A stretch of 64,000 nucleotides of DNA from Rothia terrae. Its GTDB lineage: Bacteria; Actinomycetota; Actinomycetes; Actinomycetales; Micrococcaceae. The position numbers and the translations under genes are program-made. Of this stretch, positions 1 through 8,538 are shown in pieces (positions within the stretch are counted from its first letter, which is position 1; each line of letters begins with the position of its first letter). The stretch lies in assembly GCF_012396615.1 (NCBI RefSeq), contig NZ_JAAXPV010000009.1, positions 44,026-108,025 of the forward strand, read 5' to 3'. The notes beneath the pieces were generated by a model. It had not been told where the DNA came from, did no database searches, and saw only the letters and a list, made by a program, of their open reading frames with translations.

Positions 1-53
1 GCACCGGCGGCACATAAACAGCAACTAAAGAAAATAATCAGTAGGGTATCCAC
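1..53 (-). CDS. TadC-like membrane protein, N-terminal edge only
   Basis: The minus strand just after the tadB-like stop can open with GTG at 53 and reads VDTLLIIFFSCCLCAAG before the window ends. The short hydrophobic start fits the N-terminus of a TadC-type inner-membrane protein, which usually follows TadB in this operon. Only 17 codons are visible, so the call rests mainly on position and hydrophobicity. Confidence 0.4.
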   Translation of the reverse strand, partial: MDTLLIIFFSCCLCAAG

Positions 54-56
54 CGG

Positions 57-791
57 TTACAGCTCCATTTTCTCGGCGCAGGTCACAAGCCGGGTGGTCC
101 ATTTTCTGCCGTAGAGCGCCAGACCAATTCCGAGAATTCCCACGAGCGCACCGGGTATTGATCCGAAGAGCAGTCCCAGAGGGTTCGTTCCCATGAGAAC
201 GCCCAGGCCAAGCCCCAGTAAGGGTAACCACGAGAGGATGCTCCCGGTTGCTTTAGGTCCGGCAAGCGCAGAGGTTCGAGCTTCGAAAGCATCCATGTCG
301 TTCTCGCAGTGCGCGGCGTAGTGTTCTAGAAGGGTTACGAGCGCAGCACCCGTAGAATCGCTGATCTGCCAGCAGGCCAACAACTGGTGCGCTCGATCAG
401 CGGAGTGCTCGCGTGTGAAGGGGCAACTGCGCTCTATACCTGTCAAGGAGTGCCCTACCCGAAGCCGTGAGAGGCAGGCGCGAAGGAGCAACCGTTGGTC
501 ATTGCGTGCTCGTGCTACGGCTAAGGGATCTGAAAAATCGTGTCTCTCATCGATTTCTGAATCGTAGTCCGCCACAAGGTATTCAAAGGCGGTGCGGACG
601 CTACATCCGGCACGAAGCAGGGCGGTGAGTTGCCAGATCAGGGCGGGCCAGAGTTCCATTTCGTCGCTGTGAGCGGTGCGTTCGAGGCGCAACTTAGCCC
701 AGCGGTATCGAGTGGCGTCGCGAACAGTGTGCAACCACCTGATGAGCTGAGCCAGCAACCCCACACCGTTGCTAGTGGTTTGACGCGTCAT
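57..791 (-). CDS. TadB-like type II/IV secretion F-domain membrane protein
   Basis: 244 aa. It has a T2SSF-type helical domain with a hydrophobic C-terminal pair of segments (LPLLGLGLGVLMG and IPGALVGILGIGLAL), as in the inner-membrane platform proteins of Tad pilus systems. I place the start at the ATG at 791 because its ATGA overlaps the stop of the upstream ATPase gene by four bases, the usual sign of translational coupling. Longer readings to 872 would run inside the ATPase gene. TadB is expected to form the membrane platform that the ATPase drives. The family call is from domain character and context, and the protein is divergent. Confidence 0.75.
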   Translation of the reverse strand: MTRQTTSNGVGLLAQLIRWLHTVRDATRYRWAKLRLERTAHSDEMELWPALIWQLTALLRAGCSVRTAFEYLVADYDSEIDERHDFSDPLAVARARNDQRLLLRACLSRLRVGHSLTGIERSCPFTREHSADRAHQLLACWQISDSTGAALVTLLEHYAAHCENDMDAFEARTSALAGPKATGSILSWLPLLGLGLGVLMGTNPLGLLFGSIPGALVGILGIGLALYGRKWTTRLVTCAEKMEL

Positions 792-2230
792 AGTGCTTGC
801 TCCATTGCTTCGCGCAGGTGGATTCCGCCGGTGTGCCATTTGAGCCGCCCGGTCGTAGGGTTCACGCTGCAACAGGGCACGGTTTGTAGTTCGTGGTTGT
901 TCAGCTCAAACCGTGAAATCTGCGTAATGATGCGGTGACCACCGACTTTTTGGCAGTGAATGACGTAGTCCAGGGCGGTGGCGGCCTGCAGCGAAGTAGC
1001 TTGCGGTGTCAGTCCTGCCAACGCTCCCATCGCGATGATGCGGGCGGGCGTCGCATCCGCCGAGTTCGCGTGCACGGTGGAGCCAGAACCGCTGTGTCCG
1101 GTGTTCATTGCCATGAGCAGGTCATTAATTTCAGCGCCGCGGCTTTCACCCAGAATCAGCCGGTCCGGGCCCATGCGAAGCGCCTGCTGAATCAGCATTT
1201 GTAGGGTGATGGCGCCGCGTCCTTCTGCGTTTGCTGCGCGGCTGGTGAGAGCTACAGTGTGTGCGTGAGCCGGGGCTAGTTCCGGTGAATCTTCAAGGGT
1301 GACCAGTCGTTCTTCTTCAGCGCATAACCCTAACAGGGCGTTGAGGAGTGTTGTTTTGCCACTGCCAGTACCACCGCTAATCACAAAATTAGCGCGGGTT
1401 TTCATCATTGAGATGAGCACCGGCATCAGCTGGGGGTTGCTGTGTGCTAACCACTGTTCGAGCGTCAACCGCCTAGCGGGTTGAACGCGAATAGAGAGCA
1501 CGGTATTCTCGCCCGCTACCGGCGGCAGCACAGCGTGGACGCGTTGGCCGCGTTCGGTCTGAACGTCATTAGCAGGAACCGATTCATCGAGCCGAGCACC
1601 GCACGAGGTCACTAGCCGGGTTGCCAGCGAGCGCACCGCGTCCTCATGATCGAATTGCAGGTCGGTTTTGTGCATGCCGAAGCTACCGTCCACCCATACG
1701 TCTGCCGGTGAGTTGACGTAGATGTCGGTAATCCCGTCAAGCTCCAGTAGGGGTTCTAGTGGCCCTAGCCCCTCAAGGTGCGCGGCGATTATTTTCTGTA
1801 CGTCATGCTTCTGTTCAGGTGTGAGGTCTGTGTGTTCTTCTTCAAGAAGTCGAGCGCAACTTTCAGTGGAGAACTCCGCCGATGCCAGCAAAGAAGCGTC
1901 CATGATGGCGCGAGCAATGCCAGCAGTATCAACTTCGTTCGATGGTGCCCGGTAAGCGGCGGGAGGTTCAGCAACGTCAAAGACCTCCGCGGTGTGCAGC
2001 TGGTCCTCATCAGGTTGAGTATCAGAGGCCTCTGGTTGTTGAGGCGACCTCTGATACCTTGCGCTGTCTTTGAGTCCCGTTGAAAATTTCGGCGGGTACT
2101 TACCGGCTAGCTGAAAAAGAGTCGGTGGGGTCTGCGCACGCGTCGTGGCATCAGGTTCAACTGCTTCGTCATGGAACCGAGGTAAGGACGCGGGTGAGAT
2201 AGTGGCGTTGGGATGGTTCATGCTTGCCAT
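788..2230 (-). CDS. tadA: TadA/CpaF-family secretion ATPase
   Basis: 480 aa. Cytoplasmic hexameric ATPase of the VirB11/CpaF family that powers assembly of Tad (Flp) pili. A Walker A motif GGTGSGKTT lies near residue 285, followed by the Asp-box region (LVTLEDSPEL) and the Walker B-type segment RLILGESRGAE. The first ~120 residues are low-complexity and probably a linker. It is the first gene of a leftward operon, overlapping the tadB-like gene by 4 bp. The caller start at 2230 has a second ATG at 2221, and neither has a strong ribosome site. Tad loci in actinobacteria make thin pili or secrete small pilins, but no pilin gene is visible in this window. Confidence 0.88.
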   Translation of the reverse strand: MASMNHPNATISPASLPRFHDEAVEPDATTRAQTPPTLFQLAGKYPPKFSTGLKDSARYQRSPQQPEASDTQPDEDQLHTAEVFDVAEPPAAYRAPSNEVDTAGIARAIMDASLLASAEFSTESCARLLEEEHTDLTPEQKHDVQKIIAAHLEGLGPLEPLLELDGITDIYVNSPADVWVDGSFGMHKTDLQFDHEDAVRSLATRLVTSCGARLDESVPANDVQTERGQRVHAVLPPVAGENTVLSIRVQPARRLTLEQWLAHSNPQLMPVLISMMKTRANFVISGGTGSGKTTLLNALLGLCAEEERLVTLEDSPELAPAHAHTVALTSRAANAEGRGAITLQMLIQQALRMGPDRLILGESRGAEINDLLMAMNTGHSGSGSTVHANSADATPARIIAMGALAGLTPQATSLQAATALDYVIHCQKVGGHRIITQISRFELNNHELQTVPCCSVNPTTGRLKWHTGGIHLREAMEQAL

Positions 2231-2248
2231 TGCACCAGATTTTCAGCG

Positions 2249-2294
2249 GCACACAACCGTGTGCTCTCAAACCTGTGGATAACTGCTCTCAAAC
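2249..2294. promoter_or_regulatory. Repeat-rich intergenic region between tadA and the polymerase gene
   Basis: A 6-4-6 palindrome GCACAC-aacc-GTGTGC (2249-2264) is followed by two direct copies of GCTCTCAAAC (2263-2272 and 2285-2294), exactly 22 bp apart. A perfect DnaA-box match, TGTGGATAA (2274-2282), sits between them. The 22-bp phasing would put two bound monomers on one face of the helix, so this may be an operator for the divergent promoters. No regulator is identified. Confidence 0.35.
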
Positions 2295-2362
2295 AGCGAA
2301 GATGTCCACATTGAGCGGTTATATGGTTCTCACGGTGCGTCATAAACCGCCATAATGAGGGT

Positions 2363-4126
2363 ATGTACATTGTGATTGCTCCCCGCCCTGCTCACGGCAC
2401 GAAGGCGCCTGAGCAGTGGGATGCGATAACCTACGTACCCTGCGGTCAAGGTACTGAACGCAGTTTTACGCGTGAGCAACTGCCTGAGTTCATCAAGCTG
2501 GTCATGAGCAAGAACCGCTCTCAAATTATCCGGTGGACGTGGGATCATACTAAGAACGTTTATCCCATGCTGTTGGATGCGGGGGTGAGTGTTGCCAGCT
2601 GCCACGACCTCTTTTTGGTGCAGCGTATTTTGCGCACGGCTGCCACGAGAGCGCAGAATAAGCTGTCTTACACACCGCAAGTCGTCTTAGCAGCATCCGA
2701 AGAACCTGCCGGGCACCTTCTGCCCTCTGCTCCGGCACCGGGGCAGGATTCTCTGTTCGAGACCCCCGATGAGAATAACGACCAGTCCCCTACAGCCCGC
2801 GAACTCATGGACGAGCTTCACGCGCAACTCCAAGCTATCGCGTCCGCGCCTGCGCCCGGTCGGCTTTCACTTCTGGCAGCCGCTGAATCGCAAGGCGCTC
2901 TCATTGCCGCTGAGATGAAACACTGGGGAATGCCGTGGAACAAGAGCGTGCACGAGTCGATGCTGGCGCAAAAGCTTGGCCCTCGTCCGGCTGCCTATGA
3001 GCGTCCCTATGAATTACAAAAATTAGCGGCTGTTATCAGCCAACGCCTGGGCGCGCCCAACCTCAACCCTGATTCTCCTGCGCACCTGCTCAAAGCCATG
3101 CAGAACGCTGGCATGCGCGTGGACTCAACCCGCAAGTGGGAGCTACTCAGCTGGGTGGAACAAGCACCTCACCAAGAAGAACGGTATCGACGAGAAGAAA
3201 TCGTCACCCCAATTCTCGAGTATAAGAAGCTCTACCGGCTCTTCACCGCCAACGGCTGGGCATGGCTCGATGCGTGGGTGCACGATGATCGTTTCTACCC
3301 CGCCTACGAGGTGGGCACAGCCGCAACCGGCAGGTGGGGTGCGCACGGCGGCGGTGCCATGCAGATTCCCAAGGACGTTCGCCACGCAGTGCAAGCTGAG
3401 GACGGTATGCGCCTGATTGTCGCCGACGCGGCGCAGGTTGAGCCGCGCATCCTTGCCGCGATGAGCGGGGATCGCGCTCTTGCTATCGCCGCCCGTGGAA
3501 CCGACCTGTACGCGGGCATTGCTGAAATTGGTGAGCGCACTGGCTCGCCGCTGGCGAGTAGGTCTGCGGCAAAAATTGTGATGCTCGGTGCTATGTACGG
3601 CGCGACCACAGGTGATTCGGGCAAGCTGCTGCCCCACTTCCGCAAGCTCTTTCCGCAGGCTATGCAGTTCACCGAGGACGCGGCGGCTATCGGTGAGCGC
3701 GGCGGGCAGGTGATCACGCACTTGGGCAGAACCTCGCCTGCGCCGGATACCGCCTGGTTTGAGACGCAGCGCGATGTGTTCACTTCCGAAGCGGAGCGGC
3801 GGGCGAAGACATTGGCGCGCTCGCAGGGGCGGTTTACCCGCAATTTTGTGGTGCAGGGAACCGCCGCGGAGTGGGCACTGTGTTGGATGGGTCAGATTCG
3901 CAAGCGCCTAAGGAGCGAAAAACTTTTTGGGTTCCCGTTGAAAACTCACCTCGTCTACTTTTTACATGATGAGGTCATGCTTTACGGCCCGGAACGCGAG
4001 ACCAAGCTGTGCGAGCGCATCGTCAAAGAATCAGCAGAAACCGCTGCACGCATGCTCTTCGGAGAGATTCCGGTGGACTTTCCCGTGAGCATCGTGGTGA
4101 CCGATAACTATGCGAAAGCTAAGTAA
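2363..4126 (+). CDS. Stand-alone family A DNA polymerase (3'-5' exonuclease-like domain plus polymerase)
   Basis: 587 aa, much shorter than full PolA (~900 aa). It lacks the 5' nuclease domain. The N-terminal ~200 residues correspond to the exonuclease-like region. The C-terminal polymerase domain shows motif A as DAAQVEPR, motif B as RSAAKIVMLGAMYG and motif C as FLHDEVM. These carry the two metal-binding Asp of family A (motif A Asp and the HDE Asp). Proteins of this type are widespread in actinobacteria, annotated as bifunctional 3'-5' exonuclease/DNA polymerase. Its role is presumably repair or gap filling. It stands alone between the divergent tad operon and a convergent Nudix gene whose end is 10 bp away. 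Confidence 0.85.
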   Translation: MYIVIAPRPAHGTKAPEQWDAITYVPCGQGTERSFTREQLPEFIKLVMSKNRSQIIRWTWDHTKNVYPMLLDAGVSVASCHDLFLVQRILRTAATRAQNKLSYTPQVVLAASEEPAGHLLPSAPAPGQDSLFETPDENNDQSPTARELMDELHAQLQAIASAPAPGRLSLLAAAESQGALIAAEMKHWGMPWNKSVHESMLAQKLGPRPAAYERPYELQKLAAVISQRLGAPNLNPDSPAHLLKAMQNAGMRVDSTRKWELLSWVEQAPHQEERYRREEIVTPILEYKKLYRLFTANGWAWLDAWVHDDRFYPAYEVGTAATGRWGAHGGGAMQIPKDVRHAVQAEDGMRLIVADAAQVEPRILAAMSGDRALAIAARGTDLYAGIAEIGERTGSPLASRSAAKIVMLGAMYGATTGDSGKLLPHFRKLFPQAMQFTEDAAAIGERGGQVITHLGRTSPAPDTAWFETQRDVFTSEAERRAKTLARSQGRFTRNFVVQGTAAEWALCWMGQIRKRLRSEKLFGFPLKTHLVYFLHDEVMLYGPERETKLCERIVKESAETAARMLFGEIPVDFPVSIVVTDNYAKAK

Positions 4127-4135
4127 AGTAGAACG

Positions 4136-4924
4136 CTAAATCGGCGCCGCCTCGCTTCGCGTCCTATCCCACTCCTGCGACCAACCCAGCGCGTCCAGCA
4201 CGCGGTCGAGAATAACGCCGGTAAAACCCCAAATGCGGAAGGTTTCGCCGTCTTGCGAAACATCAAAAGCCGGGGACTTATGTTTCACTCCCCCGCGCTC
4301 AACCGTTACGTACAGGCGGTGAGCGGGATCGACGAGGTCAGCCACCGGAACACGCAACACCAGCGATGATTCATCGCGATCAACCACATCAACATCACTG
4401 GGTTTAGTCCACCAACCAATAACGGGGCTTACCTCAAAGTTAGAAACAGGCAGCGGCACATCCTTGATAGCACCCAAAACCTCCACTCCGGCAGGGTCCA
4501 GCCCGGTTTCTTCAACAGCCTCCCGCAAAGCCGCAATATGCGATACGGGCACGCCCTGCGTTTCTGCCTGCTCATAATCCTCAGGGTCAACCTTGCCGCC
4601 AGGGAAAGCCGGCTGCCCCGCATGCGAACGCAAGGACGCGGCACGCACCAAAATCAGCACATCCAAGAAAGCGCCGACGCTCTCAGGGCAGTCCGTGCTC
4701 TGCGCAGGCTGAGAATCCAGCGCGCCAAACAAAATCAGAACAGCCGCCCTCTTACTCAACGCGGGATCAACCTCGCCGACTTTCCAGCGCTCGCGATCCG
4801 AGAAATCAGTGACATCATTCTGAACAAGTTTCAGCAGGTCAGCACGTGCTTGATTTAAAATCTGCTGCTTAGTTTTAGGCGCCAAGAGGGTACCCTTCTG
4901 CTTGCAATTGACGGCGGCTAGCAC
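4136..4924 (-). CDS. Nudix hydrolase, CoA pyrophosphatase (NudL) type
   Basis: 262 aa. It carries a Nudix box in the form GGKVDPED...AALREAVEETGL with a short insertion inside the box, plus an upstream AFPGG, typical of CoA pyrophosphatases that cleave CoA to phosphopantetheine and adenosine diphosphate. It sits directly downstream of nth, as in many actinobacteria. The start is ambiguous. The GTG at 4924 overlaps nth by 50 bp. A TTG at 4885 is preceded by AGAAGG at good spacing and would overlap nth by only 11 bp, so the shorter protein (249 aa) may be the real one. Confidence 0.85.
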   Translation of the reverse strand: MLAAVNCKQKGTLLAPKTKQQILNQARADLLKLVQNDVTDFSDRERWKVGEVDPALSKRAAVLILFGALDSQPAQSTDCPESVGAFLDVLILVRAASLRSHAGQPAFPGGKVDPEDYEQAETQGVPVSHIAALREAVEETGLDPAGVEVLGAIKDVPLPVSNFEVSPVIGWWTKPSDVDVVDRDESSLVLRVPVADLVDPAHRLYVTVERGGVKHKSPAFDVSQDGETFRIWGFTGVILDRVLDALGWSQEWDRTRSEAAPI

Positions 4925-5771
4925 CCTGCACGAATTTCAGGTGCAGGTCTTCGCGTCCCGGCGCCATCTCGTACTTCATAAGTTTTCGAGCCTTAGCCTC
5001 ATCGGTTTCCCCCACACCGTATGAGGGGCACAAATCGGCAATAGGGCACACGCCGCAGGCAGGTTTGCGGGAGTGGCAGATGCGACGACCGTGGTAGATC
5101 AGGCGGTGAGAAAGCATCGTCCAGTCTTTGGGTTCAAAAAGCTGAGCGACGTCGCGCTCCACCTTCACGGGGTCTTCTTCGCGCGTCATTCCCAGACGGC
5201 GGGCTAGGCGGCCAAAATGAGTATCAACGGTGAGTCCCGGAACATCAAAGGCGTTACCCAGCACCACGTTGGCGGTCTTGCGCCCTACCCCCGCAAGCTT
5301 GATGAGCTCCTCAAAGGTTGAAGGCACCTCACCGTCAAACTCGTCAACAAGCTGCCCTGCAAGGTTCCTGATGGAGCGGGTTTTAGCGCGGTAAAACCCG
5401 AGGGGCTGAATCAAATCTTCAACGTCCTCCGCCCTCGCCTGCGCCAAATCTTCCGATGTGGGATAGCGGCGAAAGAGCGTGGGCGTTACCGAGTTGACGC
5501 GCACATCGGTAGTTTGTGCAGAGAGCACCGTGGCAACCAGTAGTTGGTAGGGGCTCTCAAAATCTAGTTCAGCAACGGCGTACGGGTAGGTCTCCCCCAA
5601 AATCGTATTGGCTTTACGCACGCGTCGTTTAAGACCGATCTCGGTTTCACCATTTTTCTCGCGTCGCGCTTTCGCCTGCGCCGCTTTGAAGGGCGGGATC
5701 ACGCGAATTTCAAGCAGTTTTCTGTCGTCGCTTGTCAGTGCGGACGCGGGATGTGAGGGAGAGTTTGCCAT
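4875..5771 (-). CDS. nth: Endonuclease III
   Basis: 298 aa. DNA glycosylase/AP lyase of base excision repair acting on oxidised pyrimidines. Visible are the helix-hairpin-helix with the catalytic Lys (LAGVGRKTAN), the following catalytic Asp (VDTHFGR), and a [4Fe-4S] ligand pattern C-X6-C-X2-C-X5-C in CHSRKPACGVCPIADLCP. The N-terminus is ~55 residues longer than E. coli Nth and is charged. This is common in actinobacteria, though the exact start is not proven. Its end overlaps the Nudix gene, so the two are probably co-transcribed. Confidence 0.95.
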   Translation of the reverse strand: MANSPSHPASALTSDDRKLLEIRVIPPFKAAQAKARREKNGETEIGLKRRVRKANTILGETYPYAVAELDFESPYQLLVATVLSAQTTDVRVNSVTPTLFRRYPTSEDLAQARAEDVEDLIQPLGFYRAKTRSIRNLAGQLVDEFDGEVPSTFEELIKLAGVGRKTANVVLGNAFDVPGLTVDTHFGRLARRLGMTREEDPVKVERDVAQLFEPKDWTMLSHRLIYHGRRICHSRKPACGVCPIADLCPSYGVGETDEAKARKLMKYEMAPGREDLHLKFVQGASRRQLQAEGYPLGA

Positions 5772-5949
5772 GGTTCAACATTACCCGGGGACGATGCTGA
5801 GCGACGCACATTTGCAGGCTGACGTGAGTCAATGCGCTCCTGGCGTAAGAGGTTCGGTCGCCAGCTTGCACCTCACCTTTTTGTGCAACACGCCTCGTAA
5901 CACTATGACACACGACACTATTTTCTCTAAGGTAGTCACAGAAGTTTAT

Positions 5950-5965
5950 CGTGACGCACATCATA
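5950..5965 (+). promoter_or_regulatory. Possible Crp site upstream of acs
   Basis: CGTGACGCACATCATA matches the TGTGA-N6-TCACA type Crp/GlxR consensus at most half-site positions and lies 34 bp before the acs start codon. Crp control of acs is known in other actinobacteria, and a crp gene lies 4 kb downstream. Only one imperfect site is seen. Confidence 0.25.
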
Positions 5966-5998
5966 AAGACGCGTCCTCTCACCACGAAAGGGAGATCA

Positions 5999-7930
5999 AT
6001 GGCTGATACCCCGCAGACTTTTGCACCCAGCGAAGAATTTTCAGCACAGGCGAATGCAACCGCAGCGCTCTACGACGAGGCAACCGAAAAAGGCACCGAG
6101 TTTTGGGCTGAGCAGGCTCGCGAGCTTTTGACCTGGTCAAAGCCCTTTACCGAAACTCTCGACTGGTCAAACCCGCCTTTTGCCAAGTGGTTTGCCGACG
6201 GCGAGCTCAACGCCTGCTACAACGCCGTAGACCGTCACGTTGAAGCCGGCAACGGCGACCGCATCGCTATCCACTTTGAGGGCGAGCCCGGTGACACCAA
6301 AACCTACACCTACGCACAGCTCAAGGACGAGGTTTCCCGCGCAGCCAACGCATTTGAGGCTTTGGGCGTGACCAAGGGCGACCGCGTTGCCGTCTACCTG
6401 CCCATGATTTCAGAGACTGTTATCACCATGCTGGCGTGCGCTCGCATCGGCGCTGTTCACTCCGTTATTTTCGGCGGTTTCTCAGCAGATGCTGTGCGCT
6501 CACGTGTTGAAGATGGCCAGGCTAAGTTGTTGGTCACCGCCGACGGTTCCTTCCGCCGCGGCAAGCCCTCTATGCTCAAGCCCGCTGTTGACAAGGCACT
6601 GTCCGGTGAGAACACCGTGCAGAACGTTGTTGTGGTCAAGCGCAACGGCGAAGACATTAACTGGGTTGAAGGACGCGATGTCTGGTGGCACGAGGTTCTC
6701 GAGGCTGCTTCAACCGAGCACACCCCGAGCGTTCAGAACGCTGAAGACCCGCTGTTCATTCTCTACACCTCGGGTACCACCGGTAAGCCCAAGGGCATTT
6801 TGCACACCACCGGCGGCTACCTGACTCAGGGCGCATACACCCACAAGAACGTCTTTGACCTCAAGCCCGAAACCGACGTGTACTGGTGCACCGCAGACGT
6901 CGGTTGGGTCACCGGCCACTCCTACGTTGCTTACGCACCGCTGGTTAATGGCGCTACCCAGGTCATTTACGAAGGCACCCCTGATTCCCCGCACCGCGGA
7001 CGCTTCTGGGAGATTGTTCAGAAGTACGGCGTCACCATTCTCTACACCTCGCCGACTGCTATCCGCACCATGATGAAGTGGGGCGAAGACATTCCCGCCG
7101 AATACGATCTCTCATCACTTCGCGTGCTGGGCACCGTGGGCGAGGCCATCAACCCCGAGGCATGGACCTGGTTCCACCGCGTCATCGGTGGCGGCAAGTG
7201 CCCCATTGTTGACACCTGGTGGCAGACCGAAACCGGCGCCATCATGATTTCTCAGCTCCCCGGCGTCACCGTTGCTAAACCCGGTTCAGCGCAGCAGCCA
7301 CTGCCCGGCATCAAGGTTGATGTGGTGGACGATTTGGGCGAGACCCTCGGCAATGAGCAGTCCGGCTTCCTAGTGGTACGTGAGCCGTGGCCGTCTATGG
7401 TTCGCACCATTTGGGGCGACGATGATCGCTTTGTTGACACCTACTGGTCACGTTTTGACTCCATGTACTTTGCAGGTGACGGCGCTAAGCGCGATGCAGA
7501 CGGCGACGTGTGGGTTCTGGGACGCGTGGACGACGTCATGAACGTCTCTGGTCACCGCCTCTCAACCCCCGAAATTGAGTCCGCTTTGGTATCGCATCCG
7601 AAGGTTGCTGAGGCTGCAGTTGTTGGTGCGCCCGATGAGACCACCGGCCAGGCTGTTATTGCTTTCGTCATCCTGTCTGATGAGGCTGTCTCAGAAGGCT
7701 ACGACGAAGCTACCCTGCCCGAAGACATCCGTGCTCACGTGGGCGTTGAAATCTCACCGATCGCAAAGCCCAAGAAGGTTCTCATTGTGCCCGAGCTGCC
7801 TAAGACCCGCTCCGGCAAGATCATGCGTCGTCTGCTCAAGGACGTTGCAGAGAACCGTCCCGTAGGTGACGTCACCACCCTGGCTGACTCATCAGTCATG
7901 GACGTCATCGTCGAAAAGTACAAGGCATAG
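5999..7930 (+). CDS. acs: Acetyl-CoA synthetase (AMP-forming)
   Basis: 643 aa from the ATG at 5999, chosen over an upstream in-frame ATG (5951) because AAAGGGAG precedes it at ideal spacing. It converts acetate, ATP and CoA to acetyl-CoA. Seen: the AMP-binding signature LYTSGTTGKPKG, the acetate pocket region DVGWVTGHSY, the hinge GRVDDVMNVSGHR, and the C-terminal lysine motif PKTRSGKIMRR, where reversible acetylation controls activity. A sirtuin, the usual deacetylase for that lysine, is encoded at 53.8 kb. The length matches the family. It is single-gene transcribed with a strong terminator at 8021. Confidence 0.97.
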   Translation: MADTPQTFAPSEEFSAQANATAALYDEATEKGTEFWAEQARELLTWSKPFTETLDWSNPPFAKWFADGELNACYNAVDRHVEAGNGDRIAIHFEGEPGDTKTYTYAQLKDEVSRAANAFEALGVTKGDRVAVYLPMISETVITMLACARIGAVHSVIFGGFSADAVRSRVEDGQAKLLVTADGSFRRGKPSMLKPAVDKALSGENTVQNVVVVKRNGEDINWVEGRDVWWHEVLEAASTEHTPSVQNAEDPLFILYTSGTTGKPKGILHTTGGYLTQGAYTHKNVFDLKPETDVYWCTADVGWVTGHSYVAYAPLVNGATQVIYEGTPDSPHRGRFWEIVQKYGVTILYTSPTAIRTMMKWGEDIPAEYDLSSLRVLGTVGEAINPEAWTWFHRVIGGGKCPIVDTWWQTETGAIMISQLPGVTVAKPGSAQQPLPGIKVDVVDDLGETLGNEQSGFLVVREPWPSMVRTIWGDDDRFVDTYWSRFDSMYFAGDGAKRDADGDVWVLGRVDDVMNVSGHRLSTPEIESALVSHPKVAEAAVVGAPDETTGQAVIAFVILSDEAVSEGYDEATLPEDIRAHVGVEISPIAKPKKVLIVPELPKTRSGKIMRRLLKDVAENRPVGDVTTLADSSVMDVIVEKYKA

Positions 7931-8020
7931 ACCCTGCGCTTTTCCCCAAGATTTCACCCTGCCTCTAGTGATTGAAAAGTTTGTGGTGAGCTTTCTAATC
8001 CACGCACGGTGAACCATGAA

Positions 8021-8060
8021 GATGCCCGGTAGCAACAAGGCTACCGGGCATCTTTGCTAT
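8021..8060 (+). terminator. Terminator of acs
   Basis: A perfect 13-bp stem, GATGCCCGGTAGC with GCTACCGGGCATC (8021-8033 / 8040-8052), has a 6-nt loop and is followed by a T-rich tail. Confidence 0.85.
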
Positions 8061-8089
8061 TGATTGTTTTTTGGTGAAAACTTGAGGCT

Positions 8090-8527
8090 ATGGCACGCAC
8101 TATTTTTGTACTTAACGGCCCCAACCTTAATTTGCTGGGGCATCGCAAGCCCGAAATTTACGGCTCCACAACCTTGAGCGACATTGAGCAGCAGGTTCGT
8201 GAGCGTGCGTCCTCTCACGGTTTTGAGATTGAGTTTTTTCAGTCAAACCATGAAGGCGCGTTGGTCGATGAAATTCAACGAGCCCGTACGCAGGCTTGCG
8301 CCATGATCATCAACCCTGCTGCGTACACGCACACTTCTGTTGCTCTCCACGACGCTTTAGAAGCCGCTGAGCTACCCGTAGTTGAGGTGCACCTGTCGAA
8401 CATTCACAAGCGTGAGGAGTTCCGCCACCACTCATTTGTATCGCCGCAGGCAACCGCGATTATCGCTGGTGCCGGAGCGTTTGGCTACACTATGGCGGTA
8501 GATTTCCTAGCGCAACACCTCGCCTAG
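8090..8527 (+). CDS. aroQ: 3-Dehydroquinate dehydratase, type II
   Basis: 145 aa, the standard length for the dodecameric type II enzyme of the shikimate pathway, which dehydrates 3-dehydroquinate to 3-dehydroshikimate. Diagnostic segments are the N-terminal [10 protein letters not shown], the lid loop with catalytic Tyr (KPEIYGSTT), the [10 protein letters not shown] stretch with an active-site His, and [15 protein letters not shown]. No other aro gene is adjacent, so it is a stand-alone copy between acs and the convergent marP-like gene. Confidence 0.96.
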   Translation: MARTIFVLNGPNLNLLGHRKPEIYGSTTLSDIEQQVRERASSHGFEIEFFQSNHEGALVDEIQRARTQACAMIINPAAYTHTSVALHDALEAAELPVVEVHLSNIHKREEFRHHSFVSPQATAIIAGAGAFGYTMAVDFLAQHLA

Positions 8528-8538
8528 CGAACAGCTAC

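Noticed and set aside
2274..2282. Perfect DnaA box as a replication origin
   Set aside because: A single box, with no cluster, no AT-rich unwinding region, and no dnaA/dnaN/gyr genes nearby.
5772..5998. A small gene between nth and acs
   Set aside because: The frame from 5608 to 6006 is antisense to nth in its first part and has no family resemblance. The gap is better explained as the two promoters.
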